From Nectonema munidae (lineage: Eukaryota > Nematomorpha > Nectonematoida > Nectonematidae): a stretch of DNA of 64,000 nt. Where the stretch lies: contig JAUIRK010000267.1 in NCBI GenBank assembly GCA_030549495.1, positions 104,524 to 168,523 on the forward strand, written 5' to 3'. A program made the translations under genes and the position numbers. Below, in pieces: positions 1-11,993 of this stretch. Every line of letters starts with the position of its first letter. The first letter of the stretch is position 1. The notes beneath the pieces are model-generated. The model had not been told where the DNA came from. It made no database searches and saw only the letters and a list, made by a program, of their open reading frames with translations.

Positions 1-1860
1 CTTTAAGGTATATAAAAACTCATCGAAAAAAAGCAGATGATTAATTTTAAGAAAAGCAATGCCTGAAGGGGTTAAAGTTACTTTGTAGGAATAGTTAGTT
101 AGTAATTTCAATGATTTATTTAGTCAAAATTAAGTAATTATTATTGTCAAAACAAATAATAATTAAAGGCCATTTGTAGGCACATGTGTTAGGAGCTGGA
201 GCGCATGCCCTTGATCCCATCCTGCAAAGTTGGATTCCCGATTCTGACATCAATATCATCTGGCCAGTTTTAGAAGAATTTTCTTTATTTGGATGCGATA
301 TAACTAAAAAATTAAAATAATTTAACCTAAAACAAATTAAATACATATTTGTTTCAATAATACAAACCAACTCACTAACTATATCAGACAAGTTAACTAA
401 TTAACAAACTAACTATTGCTGCAAAATTACGTCTACTATTAGATTTGTTACAAAAACAAAATGTTATTCTTCAAATGAACCAAACTTTTGCGTCAATATG
501 GAGTTGAATAGATTGTTTAACAAATATGATACTAGCTTCTTAGTTAAACGTAAAATAGTATTATTATGCATATTAATCCAAATCAACAAGTTAAGTTTAT
601 TGTAAATTACATTATCATTTATCGATAAAGGCGTGGGATATGAGTTAGAATGGGTAATTAATGAACTCATAACGAAAATATTTGTAGATTTAATAAATTG
701 AAATACTGAGCAAAACTCTTACAACAGACAACGTTTGCTAAATCAACAAAACATTTCGTAATAATTTAAATTCAAAAAATTTTGCAAAGATTATGTGTTT
801 TGAATAAAATATATAAATCATATACCAGAATTCGCGACACAATTATTATTTACATTCATGTGTTTGTTATATACTGAATATAGCTATTAAATACTGAAAT
901 ATATATATATTTATACTAATTTATTCAACGTAGTGCAAAAAGCTATATACGCCAAAATTTTACCGCCAAATTTGAAAAGAGAAAACCTTTTAATCATGGG
1001 AGTCCAAGCAAAAACTAAGAATATGATTGGGTAATAATAAAGAGGATAATGTGTTTAGCAGTAAAGCTAAACGTAAAAATATAATAATTAAGATAGGATA
1101 AAAATATTTATAAATCTCTGAAAAATATCATACATTTTTTGCCTTACTTCTAAAGACATATAAAATTAATGCATCATGCATATATAATTCATCAATTATG
1201 ATTAATAATTCTTTGAAATATCTCTCACCTTATTTGGGCGAATAAGTATTTGACGTAGATTAGGGTTTTTGCACAGATGTTTTTTAGGATTGGTGAAGTT
1301 TAGATGCCAGTCAAAGTTTCATTTTGTATTCTCTTTGGAGAAGTTTAGCTGCTGGCTGAGTGATCTATTTGTTTGGAATCTTGTAGCAAAATTGATCACG
1401 GTCATGAAACTAGTATGTCATCAAGGCCGTCAAGGATTTGATAAGTTAAAATAGCGTGTATTTTAATGGGGATTGTGGCACTGAATTTTCATTAACACTA
1501 AACTGTAATTATTTTTGTTGAAATTGAACAGTTGCGTACTTTTTCAAATATTCACGATTAAAATCAAAAATCGTAAATGTAAATGCGTAAATAGTACGTT
1601 ATATTGATCATAATGTTTTGTGTGATGATTGAATGAGCACTTGTTGAAGTTTGATGCACATAAATTAGCCTCAATTTTTTTAATTTCAAATTAATTTTGC
1701 AAGTGTTAGGAGGTCCATTTGATTTTGTGTCGCCCTAAAAGATTTCTTTGGAAGCCTTGTAAGTAGCTATCCAAGATTTTTGAGTTCTTCTTTCTCCTGT
1801 AAAAATATATAATGAGTTCTACGAGGCAAGTAAAATTGCATTTAAGATATATTTAATATT

Positions 1861-1952
1861 TAACTAATTCACCAACTAACTTGCTAAGTGACGAATTAAC
1901 TAATAATAAAACAAATCAACTAGCAAGCTAACTATTTAACTCTCTAACTAAC
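1861..1952. repeat. Degenerate CTAA-rich simple repeat
   Basis: Multiple imperfect copies of CTAA/AACTAA (for example TAACTAATTCACCAACTAAC) fill about 90 bases. Similar short patches lie near 86-100 and 366-415. It is a simple sequence with no coding potential, and it is not the arthropod telomere repeat because the GG step is missing. Confidence 0.5.
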
Positions 1953-3343
1953 ATTTATGTGATATCATGCTTTTTGTAAGGATTTAGTACGTTTTTCTAT
2001 TTTTAACTGATTGAGTATAACGTCCAGCGACGGAATAGGTAACAGAAAGCATGCAAGGTGGAGATAAACGAAATCATAAAACAGTGGATCTGAAAAAAGA
2101 AATTAATTGAAAGCAAAACAAAAAGGCATTATTAATAGTGAAATTTATAATAGTGGTACAAAACGCAAATGACTACACCCAAGATGCCCTTATTTGAAAG
2201 TAAAAAGAAGAATTGAAAAGGAGAATTGTTGTTGGAAAGCGCTACACAACAACATCTTATTGTCTGTTGCGCAATCTCCACAACGAAAGCGCCAATCTCT
2301 CTGCACCAAGTCAAAGAGCATGATCAATTTCCCTTGAACACGCGCTTCACTGTTTTTGCATGCAGAGCCTCCATTTTTATCATATTTTTATCAATTGCAC
2401 TTTAAGTGCTTTCCCCTTACTCCTACTCATCAGCACGCCTCATGCAGGAGATGTGAACTCACCTGTCTTTGTGCATCGCACCTACTACGCTGCCTGCAAC
2501 AATACCTTGTACCCACACTAATTGATTCTTCTCCTTAAAAGAATGATGTTGTATCGGCAAATTACTTCCAATCTTGTTTATCATCCATCCATCATGGAAA
2601 TTGTGAAATGAATTTCCTAAAGTACCACATTTCTACTTAGTTTTTAATGGAAGGGAGTGTTAGGAAATCCATTTACTTCATTAAGAACAATGAATTGTCT
2701 CAGCTGAAAACGATATGAATACATAAAAAAGACTTTTTCAGGTAGATACACACATACATACATATAATCAAGATATTGTGGAAAAAGCACTTAAGCGAAA
2801 TGGCGAAAGCCAATAATAATTGCATCAATTCAAGATTACTTCTATAATATCAATCAAATATCTGTATGCATTTGTAATGTGTCCTATCTCCAAGTGCTAT
2901 ATCAGCATCTCATTACAGGAGCCGATACCTGATTTGTCATCTAAGCATCTAATTGATACGATCTGATTTAGTGTGCCAGAGCTAAGTAATAATATGCTAT
3001 CAAATGTATTAAATGGATGACGAATGTATGCGTGTGCAACTGATAAGCAGGATTTAAGAGATATGTTTTACAAAAACCACTTTTCAAAGCAAAAGTATCA
3101 TCAATCTTGGTTTTAATGGATTCGATTCATGTGAATGAAGTTGGATTTGTTTACTTCTTCCATCTGATCTAAGTGATTATGATGATGATGATGATTAAGG
3201 GATTTGGACAATTATTTGCTTTTATTGAAGAAAACATTAGGAAAAATAGTATTCATGTATACAGACAAAAATACGAACAATTTGCGGGATGTGAGAAAAT
3301 CGAAACAAAAAATATACCGAAAGAATGACGAAAAAAATTTAAT

Positions 3344-3410
3344 AGTTGGTCAATGAAATAGTTAGATAGTCAGTTAGTTAGACAGCTAATTAGATAGTTA
3401 GTTAAGTTAA
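3344..3410. repeat. Degenerate TTAG-rich simple repeat
   Basis: Repeated TTAG/TTAGA steps (AGTTAGTTAGACAGCTAATT and similar) form the reverse-complement counterpart of the CTAA-rich patch at 1861-1952. No other feature is visible in it. Confidence 0.45.
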
Positions 3411-3936
3411 AAGAGGCTTAGTTTTTTTTCAATTTTTTTCTGATTTTCTCTTTTTCAATCAGTATTCATATACATTTTATAATCTAAAAAGGGTAGACAA
3501 ACAGAAATTGTGTAAGTGCTAGATTTTTATAGATAGGACTTATCACATGACAGATTTTGATTCATGAAAATTTAATATTGATTACCCTTGCGTGATATTT
3601 TGATATAGAAATTTTCATTGGTAAAAAAAGTGTTGATATCTATCCCAAGTACAAAATAGAATATTTTTGAAAGGAAAAAATTCATATATCCACTTTTATA
3701 TCCACTTCTATAAACATTTTAACATCTATATTAGAATATTTTTCTCTTATTCGTAGCTCAACAAGAATATTATAGATGTTCACAAAAATTTTAAGGAAAT
3801 AGGAATACATAAAAATTCGTAAACCTGCTTTGTTATAAATAAAAACACATTATAAAATTATAGAAAGAAAATATATATTAAAAACATAATATATTGACTT
3901 CAAATCCCTTTATCCAATAAAGATAAAAATCATTTA

Positions 3937-4000
3937 ACGGCCCAGATGAAACTATCTTGATCGCCACATTTGGCTCGTGAGCCGTATATCGATACCCCTG
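3937..4000. mobile_element. hAT terminal relic
   Basis: The stretch contains TTTGGCTCGTGAGCCGTAT and ends in ATACCCCTG. Read in reverse it begins CAGGGGTATCG and carries the GGCTC-GT-GAGCC palindrome, the usual form of the CAGGGG...GGCTCGCGAGCC end of many animal hAT elements. No partner terminus or 8-bp duplication was found, so it is a solo end or a heavily deleted copy. Confidence 0.45.
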
Positions 4001-5876
4001 GGAATAGCTATTAAGATTGTAAATACTTTAAGCAGAGATTCTAAATCGTTTTGAGCATGCGTACCCCATAATAGAATCCCCTGAACACTTATACGCGCAC
4101 ACCATAATGCTCACAACATTAAATGGGATACAGAGAGGTAAATTTTGATCTCTTTTAATGCTCAACGATACTTTGCTAATATTTAAAGTAAACATTTTAG
4201 AATAATTTAGAAACGATTTATTGAGATTACTATTAATACTGATATTATAGTAATCCTAAAATATAGTAATAAAATAATTTGATCAAAAAATTGTTGGAAA
4301 TATGATGAGGGTAAGAACAGAAAAATTTCCGGTTGAATCATGCTGTTGAAATTATGAACAAAGTTTTTACATAGATAAACGGAGAAAGATACAACCGCTA
4401 ATCATTTTTATATTATTATTAGTTTGAAAATCATAATTTTAATCAGTAAATTTTATTACACCTGAGAACATTCAACATTTAATACTAAAATTGTTGAATA
4501 AATTCAATATAACACAAAATAAGCTGATAGACAGATATACAAACTATGACAAATTCTTTTCTCCACTTCAATCATTGTGAGTGAGAGCCAAGTGACAGAC
4601 AGATCATGCTACCTAGCGTTTCTTCTCCGGTTTCCTGAGATCCCGATTTCGCAAGATCCCGGGTTCCCTGGATACCGCATTTATTTTTGCTCCAGGAAAT
4701 ATATCTACTTCCAGGGATTTATCAATTTTTAATTTAATTTTAAAAAGTAAATTTATTTTTGAATAGATATATGCATATTTGTTTTTTTAATCGTTAAAGC
4801 TACACTCATCTAAGAATGGGTTTCTGCATTTTTAGAACTTTCTTTCTACATACTCACATCATCTATAAGACATCTTAAATGTATACAAATATTTTTGTTT
4901 GTTAGTTATTTAGCTTATATTTTCTATATAAACGCTTATTGGCCTTCAGTTGTGTCAATCAACGTCACCTATGCTTCACTCGAAAGTAGGCCTTTTGTGG
5001 ACGTATGCATTTTCATTTAGATCTCAAATGCCAAAAATACTTGAACACTAGAAAAAACCTATGCCAAAAGCTAAATGTTACGCTTTTACATAATATTTTC
5101 CATTTCTTCTTTCATACATTTGAGGCATCTTAGAATTTTATTGAGAGGTGAGACAGGTTTGCCAACTCTCAAAAATAAAAGAAGCTAGTTTTAAACAAAA
5201 TGTCGTTAAAAAGGAGCTAAAAGTATTGATATTTATATAAAGCTAAAAGTACAGGGAGGTGTTTTCATCGAGACGGCATCGAACTATGATAAGAAAGGAA
5301 GCTTGATGCTGTATCGAAGCAATCTACCTGAAAAAGTCACATTAAGTCATCGAAACCGAGTATCTAACTAACCTCACTGCCGCCTCCATTACATTATTTA
5401 AGATTAGGAATCTTCAAAAATGTCACTAAAAGATTTAAGTTATAAATTAAAATTTTTATATACTGTTGCACTGCAAATTTTTGAGAATTTCTAACAACTT
5501 TTACTGCTATTTTTCAAACCGCACAGAATAATCAATATAGAGTGTTTTCATTACAAGTTGCAATTCCACCGTTTGTGTCTAATCATGAGCAAAGAAGACT
5601 TGATCCTGAATCGAAATCAAGCATATAACCACCATTACTCAGGTCTCATAAACGCCGAAAATTAATCTAAAATCAAACTAATCTTTTTCAAAATTATAAA
5701 AACTAAAATTAATTCTTATATAAAAAAAACAAAAAAATGGCTAAAAAATCTGGGACAAAAAGCAAAATAGAGTCACTAAAATAAAATAAAAATCGCCAAA
5801 TTTAGCAACTTTTTTCTCTAAATTGGCAACATTCGTAGGAATCTACTGGCATGTATTTTCTTTTATATTTATGCAG

Positions 5877-6981
5877 ACCAAAGATGTCTCATGTTTGTGC
5901 AGAGTGTGGGAAAGCTTTCAACACGTCCAGTGGATTGAAACAACACTGCAACATCCACAAATCCTTTAGACCCTTCAAGTGCCCATTTTGCTTCAAAGCG
6001 TACACCCAATTCTCAAATTTGTGCCGCCACAAAAGACTTCACAAGGAAGCGAGTAAGAGCGCCAAAAAAAGAACGAAACTCCTTGAAAAGAGAACCAAAT
6101 CGTTCCAATCAACCTCATCCGCAGATAAAGGCTCCGTTTCCTTGCAACGGGTTAAGAATGAAGCGTCCTTGGATTTAAAGGGGGATGGGGAAAACTGGTT
6201 CAAGCAGGTCAACTCCTACTCCAACATCATTTTCAATCCTTACTTCTACATCGAATTATGCAACCAAAGCATCTTCGCCAACATCAACCTAAACATGGGA
6301 AGTAGCGAAAACTCTGATTTCAATCAAACTTTAAAATATCTGACTCTGACTACAAACAACAAAGGCGGTGGTGATGCTCTTGATATGAGCGATTCCATTT
6401 ATTACACGTTACTAAATTTTTATCAAGACTTGTACTCCAAAAATGACACTTTCTGCGAGAACACATTTTCCGCTGGCGAAACTTCAAGCAGCTATGCGCC
6501 GTATGAAGACGAGAGTGCTCCTTGTGTCGGCAATATATGTGAAAATGATAGCGATACAAGTGAATCCAACTGTGAATACACAAGAGAAAGTGGCTTGGAT
6601 TGTTGTTTTTGCGGAAAAAACTTTCCGCGACTCGCCAATCTCACGAGACATATGCGAACGCATACGGGCGAACAACCCTATTCCTGCACTTTTTGTAGCC
6701 GGCGTTTCAGCATCTCCTCCAATCTTCAAAGGCACATAAGGAACATTCACAATGGCGAAAGACCTTTTCACTGTTTCTATTGCGGCCGCTCTTTCGGCCA
6801 ATTCACAAATTTAGAACGTCACATCAAAAAGCATGAAAACTTTAACAACTTCATCACCGACAAAAATCTCAACGATTTTAAGCAGGAAAAAAACGAGATT
6901 AGGTTTGGGGACGGCGCGCCTGTACAGCCATTTTGCAAGAAATCCTTCACAATCTCATACTTACTAAATGTAAAGAATTGA
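5877..6981 (+). CDS. ham: EVI1/PRDM16/hamlet-family C2H2 zinc-finger protein, C-terminal part
   Basis: This is a nuclear sequence-specific transcription regulator of the PRDM3 (EVI1/MECOM), PRDM16, hamlet and egl-43 family. Numbered from an upstream in-frame ATG at 5851, there are five C2H2 fingers: residues 16-36 ([15 protein letters not shown]), 44-64 ([14 protein letters not shown]), 251-271 ([20 protein letters not shown]), 279-300 ([15 protein letters not shown]) and 308-328 ([16 protein letters not shown]). The first pair matches EVI1 fingers 5-6 and the last three match fingers 8-10. The finger-7 equivalent is absent and the linker is only about 185 residues, much shorter than in vertebrates. 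ALDMS at 6376-6390 resembles the PxDLS CtBP-binding motif. ATG 5851 probably lies in intron, because TTTATGCAG ends at 5876 as a good splice acceptor; ATG 5884 is an alternative start. The family-conserved EIR after the last finger is followed by GTTTGG at 6903, a possible donor, so the last 26 codons to the TGA at 6979 may be intronic. The PR domain and fingers 1-4 are not in the window. Family assignment is firm; exon ends are not. Confidence 0.8.
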
Positions 6982-7237
6982 AGAGAGAAGATGCACCAAC
7001 TGTTCACAATATTTTTTATGAATCAAACTCAAGTACAAATTTTATTTATATGGCATGAAATGCTTTGCCACAGTGGTGTTCAACGCGAATTTGACTGTTA
7101 TACTTTAAATTATTTACTTCGCAAAGTTCTTAAGCCAAATACATGCACATATTTCATTCTGATTTATTTTACAAGTTATAGCTTGTCCACTTTTATTTCG
7201 ATTACCCTATGTGTCTTATTTAATCTAATTTTATTTG

Positions 7238-7243
7238 AATAAA
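7238..7243 (+). terminator. Poly(A) signal AATAAA
   Basis: A canonical AATAAA lies 257 bases after the TGA of the zinc-finger frame, followed by a T-rich stretch. It would end that transcript if the exon is terminal. In such AT-rich DNA the hexamer also occurs by chance. Confidence 0.35.
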
Positions 7244-8390
7244 TTTATTTTAGTATTTCTTGTCACAAAATGGTTTCCTTTTGATTGAAATATAAAACCT
7301 TTTTGTGGATTTAGGACAAATAAGATAATCACTCCCCAAAAACAATTACCCTCAGTCAGAATATATGGCATGGAAACAAGCAAACAGAGTTTACATCATA
7401 AAAAGTTATGATGTAAACCGTTCTTGTAAAGTTGCTTTTGCTTGAAACAGATAATGTTTTACCAGAACAAGCTTTCAAGAAAGTAAAGATGGTTAATTGT
7501 GCACCTAGTTTTGGTAAGGAAACTTTTAAGAAAGAATAATTGGATGGTTTAAGGAAAAGTTCTTCAATTGTTGAAAATTGTCAAAATAAAAATTTTTTGA
7601 ATTCTTAAGCAAAATTTCAAATTTATTTTTATAATCTTCGAAAAATGTTATAGCTTTGACATTGTCAAAAAATTTTTAGTGATAATTTTTACGAAAATAA
7701 ATTCTTACATTTTTATTAGTGCTTTCTTCTAATTTTCTTTCCTTTTCAAGAAATAAGGAAACAAGAATTCACCATATCGAATCATTTAGACCCAATATTT
7801 TTAGAATCAGAATGAGAATGCTTGAATGTGTATGGATAAACTTATTTAAAAATATTGAAAAAAATGTTTGGCGTTAAGTTACCTGTGAAAGCTAATTTAA
7901 TGACAGGTTAAATATTTTGATTAAATTAATCACCAAACTTGGTTTATTAAATAAACTAAGATAATGTTAAGTCAAAAAATGTGGAACTATAATATATTTT
8001 GAAGTTTATATATTTGGCATTGATTGAAATGTTGGATTGATTTTCATGAAAAATAAATGACACCATCAGATTCGCAATCAATATTTAGTGGGTTCAACGC
8101 AAGAATTTTGTAAAAATATTTAATATTATAGGAAAAGAGGAGAGGGGGCAAAAGCCAGCACCCCGTTACTGAGGAAATACTAATGGGATTAACACCAGAA
8201 AGAAGAAAGTCTAATACTATTAGCCATAAATGAAAGCCTATCGATTAATTCTACCATATGGTGTGTGGTACTATAATTACACATCTGAGAAAGTGAAACA
8301 AAATTTCCAACCATAAACTCTATGAACACTTTTGGAGAGAAAACTATTGATTTAGTAAATTTAAAAATTATTAAAAATTTAACTTACAAG
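7244..8390. other. Non-coding AT-rich DNA
   Basis: I see no gene, structured repeat or transposon terminus in this stretch. Open frames are short and low in complexity. Confidence 0.5.
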
Positions 8391-8490
8391 AGTGCTTCCG
8401 ATAAAAAACAGTGATAAGACATTGTATCGGCTATGACCGAATTTCATTGATCGTCCATTTGTGAGCGTTTTATATCGGCTTTGGAAGCAC
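8391..8490. mobile_element. Small MITE-like inverted repeat
   Basis: AGTGCTTCCGATA on the left is answered by TATCGGCTTTGGAAGCAC on the right, leaving about 60 bases between the arms, which themselves contain further TATCGGC motifs. Arms of this length around a roughly 100-bp core suggest a MITE, but no clear target duplication is visible. Confidence 0.4.
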
Positions 8491-8896
8491 CGCTTAAAAA
8501 GTTGTCAAGCCCACTCAATTGAAATTTCTACATTTTACTTGCATATTTCTGACATGAGAAAATTTGATGCAATTTTCAGGCCACTTGAACGAAAATTGAA
8601 ATACACATTAGCATAGATTACAACTTTTTTTTATACGAAAACCGGGTTTGCGTTCTACAATCTACATCCGCGGTGACCCTTAACTCAGTATTTTTCCACT
8701 CAAGCAAAGCTTTTGTTTTTCCTATTATTTTGTGTATGCGTGTATCATGTATATAGGAAAACGATTATAGGAATTTCAAAATACATTTGATATGATGAAT
8801 ATATTTATCTAATTAGTAATATATTGTATGATGAATTTATTTGAAAGTAATATGTTGTATGAGGAATGAATCTGACGAGTATATTTAATAATAGTA

Positions 8897-9615
8897 CGTC
8901 AACCCACCGTATTCACGGGGGTTAGGTTCCAAGACTAACCGCGAATAACCTTTCTGAAAGTAACTTATAGCTAATTATTTTGATTCTGTGTAGAAATTCG
9001 ATATGTTTAATTTAAACATTTTAGCATCTTTTAACCCATTTTACAACTTTATTTAGATATTATATACTTAAACTTGTCCATACGATATTATTAAGTTCTT
9101 CTGTTTTATATAACTTAAGTTTTCTAAAAATTACTTACAGAGTTGCCAATAATTGTACAGAAATGAAATAAAAGTTAAACTCATAACAAAAAAATTAAAA
9201 CTCTGATTACTTGATTTTCTCATATAAGAACATTTTCTTAACACTTAATTTAAAAACATGTGTAGCTAAGATAATAAAATGAAGTAATTTCATAAATTTT
9301 ATTTATGCAAATAAAGTATATACTAAATAAAAATAACAAAGATAAAGAAAACTTTAAAATAAGATTTGATGAAAATAGAGGATTAGTTATATCTTCTCTG
9401 ATGCTCCATTTTCCTTTTTATCATCTTCAAAGAATTGAATCATTAGTCTTTTTTACAGGGTGTAAAAACATAATGATAGGAAGTTGAGATTGATGTTTTT
9501 AGGTTGTAAAATAGAAAAAAAATTGTAAATTTGGCCAATTGGTAAATTTTTCGCAAGTGGTTATATCCCTGCAAAAAAGCGCAAATGCTGAATCGCAAAT
9601 AAGCGGGGTTGACTG
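8897..9615. mobile_element. Tigger/pogo-type non-autonomous element, 719 bp
   Basis: Its ends are imperfect inverted repeats: CGTCAACCCACCGTATTCAC on the left and, in reverse complement, CAGTCAACCCCGCTTATTTG on the right. Both ends are bordered by TA (8895-8896 and 9616-9617), the pogo/Tigger/mariner target. The inside is AT-rich with no transposase remnant, so it is a MITE or deletion derivative. It sits inside an older local repeat: a TGTATGATG-rich block with TTATTTGAAAGTAATATGTT occurs on both sides (near 8814-8868 and 9683-9730). Confidence 0.65.
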
Positions 9616-9617
9616 TA

Positions 9618-11557
9618 ATATATTGTATATGATGATTGATGATAACTACATCATGTATGATGATTAACGATAATATTGCATCAGGTATGATGAGTTTATT
9701 TGAAAGTAATATGTTGTATGATGTGAATGATAAAACTTGTCTTAGAGAAAAATGATGTATATTCCATGTATATTGAATATTCAAGGTTATTTCGAGGAGA
9801 CAGCAATGAAATTTTTAACCGATATATGAGTACTAATAAATTTAAAATTGAGTTATAAGCAAAATGAACAAAATTTATTTCTGTAAAACACAAAAAGATC
9901 ACTAATGACTAATTGTGAATCGATTTTTACTGTCTTTGTGAAGTTTTTAGGTCAAAGTCAAAAAAAATTTAGTCAAATAAAAAGTAAAAAAAACATTTAA
10001 ATAAAAAAGTTCGCTTTAAAAAACATTATAATTTTTTTCAAACAAATTAATTTTATTAGAAATTTTTATTCAAAAAAGACACAAACACAATTTTTTTAAT
10101 TACAAAACTTTAAACAAGTTCGACGTTTGTTGAAAGACTATTTTCGAGGCTGCATAAACTTTTATGGAAATATATTATAAAAAAAAATATAAAGCTGGTG
10201 TATTATATAACATAAACTAAGCACTCATAGGTAAAAAAGTTTTTGTCTAATAAAAAAAATTACAACGCGATATGACAATTTTAGCATGCGGGCATATTAA
10301 AAAAATGAAGAAATTTAAGGATTTATTGAACGATGCAATTTTGCTTTAAGTATTTTGTATGCATATCTGATAACAATTTTTTAACTTCTGTACTATAATT
10401 CTTTTTATACATATTTTTTGGTTAAGTCAATACTTAAATAAAATTGGCAAAAGATAATAACATCATTTTTATGCTTTTGATCTTTTGCCAAAATAACTGA
10501 GACAAAAATTTCTTCGAATAAGTCAAATTTTTTAATTATGAAGTCAAACAAAATTTGATTTCTACATCAAAAATAGATTAGTGTGGTTGGTTATAAGAGA
10601 ATACAATTTTTTTAGCACAATATGATGAGGAGACAAAATATTTGGCGCATCCTCTATAAAAAAAAAGGTTTGACACAGATTGCTCTAGGTGTTTATGAAG
10701 CATAGTAATCCTGAAGAAAGTAACTCAATATTTTTGTTGTCAAAGTTTTTATTCTCCAACTCTTTCTAACTCAATCTCTTAGAGGAATGTGTGAAAAATT
10801 GTTTCTAACTCATCCCACTTTTGATACAACTAAACTTTTGGCAATCATCCCTTCAGAGAAAAGACAAAAATTAAAAATCGAAGACAAAAACTTTATTGAA
10901 ATCTTCACATCGGCAAGGTATGTATGAGATTTGGAGAGTGTGAAATGAGATTGTGAATTGTGTAAAAGGCAATGAATGGCATTGTTCAAGATGGATAAGC
11001 AGGGCATGATCTGCGAATGCAGTCAAGGCGGGAGCAATAAAATTTCGTCATCATTTCTTGGAGAAGATGATTTCTTTTGGAACTAAGGCATTCTTCTCCA
11101 CTTCTCTATTCCTTGTGAAGTAATCAACCTGGATACAAAAAAGTGAGATATAATATTTTGAAATAAAACAGCAATAAAACACTACTGCTAGAAGAACCAA
11201 TCTTTATCACAGTGTTGTAGTCTTTTAAGAATTCGAGGACCACAATTATGAAGACTAATCGACGTCTGCTTTTTTTAAACGAATTTTAGATAACTGATAT
11301 TTATGGTAACCGGTTAACGACCAGAATAATCAGACGATATCTAAGGGAAAGCAGACGATTTGTATTAAAAAGCATTTATAAACGCAGACGATCTCATTTT
11401 TATAAAGTCGGTTATGGCTGTTAACTGATTAATTCTGACTAAGACTCTTTTATCTACATTTTGAAGATGAAAAGTGCGATGAAGTATATAAAAAAAATGA
11501 TGTATGGATGAATCGATTAGAATTGAATTTATTTCGCATAAATAAAATAGAATAGAC
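9618..11557. other. Non-coding AT-rich DNA
   Basis: After the duplicated flank of the preceding MITE I see no gene, RNA gene or terminal repeat. Open frames are short and without family character. Confidence 0.5.
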
Positions 11558-11985
11558 CAGTGGTTCCCAACCTTTTTTTATCCCGTTCCCCCTTTTTCAG
11601 TCACTTTTTTACCTGTCGACCCCTACAACTGAATAGTTTGAGCCAACAAAATTAATCAAAGATTTTTATGCAAAAAATGATTCTAGTCATCTGATTAAAT
11701 CGTATGCTTATTCATATGAAATCAGAGAAATCGTAAAGCCTGACATAAAATGTGAATAAAATTTTTTTCAATTAAAATATAAATTTTTCAAAAATATTGT
11801 AACTAATAAAAAGCATATATAAACATTCAAAATATAAAACTTTAGAAAATGGAAGAAAATATTTATTTAAAAAAGCTCTAAATATATATATTTATATTGA
11901 TTTGGAAAATAGAAGTATATTAAAGGAGATTCAGCATAAGTAGTTTGAAGTAGAATTTCCATGGACCCCCTGTTTGGAACCACTG
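11558..11985. mobile_element. hAT MITE with 8-bp target duplication
   Basis: The left end is CAGTGGTTCCCAACC and the right end, in reverse complement, is CAGTGGTTCCAAACAGG. A perfect 8-bp duplication GAATAGAC flanks it at 11550-11557 and 11986-11993. The 428-bp body has no transposase. CAGTG termini with 8-bp duplications are diagnostic of hAT. The perfect duplication suggests a fairly recent insertion. Confidence 0.85.
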
Positions 11986-11993
11986 GAATAGAC

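Larger units (their letters stand above)
1..5876. other. Gene-free AT-rich lead-in
   Basis: No reading frame here has protein-family character; the longest open frames are under 100 codons and low in complexity. The stretch is AT-rich with short poly-A/T runs, TTAG/CTAA-rich patches and one hAT terminal relic. A GC-richer patch near 4610-4690 (TCCCGATTTCGCAAGATCCC and relatives) could be the end of an old transposon but has no partner. The zinc-finger exon that follows opens with a plausible splice acceptor and lacks the upstream zinc fingers of its family, so much of this stretch may be intron. No missing exon was found in it. Confidence 0.6.

Noticed and set aside
160-250. Possible SINE or tRNA-like fragment (GGAGCTGGAGCGCATGCCC and GTTGGATTCCCG)
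   Set aside because: The sequence is GC-richer than its surroundings, but neither an A box nor a B box meets consensus on either strand. The tRNA-SINE at 13.37 kb is far better supported.
5220-5700. Two weakly similar blocks (each starting GTGTTTTCAT, with AAGCTTGATGCTG/AGACTTGATCCTGAA inside)
   Set aside because: Similarity is short and patchy in AT-rich DNA; a tandem duplication could be old, but I cannot support it by eye.
6350-7007. Overlapping ORFs on both strands across the zinc-finger exon
   Set aside because: They are shadows of the zinc-finger frame, which alone has C2H2 spacing and family identity.
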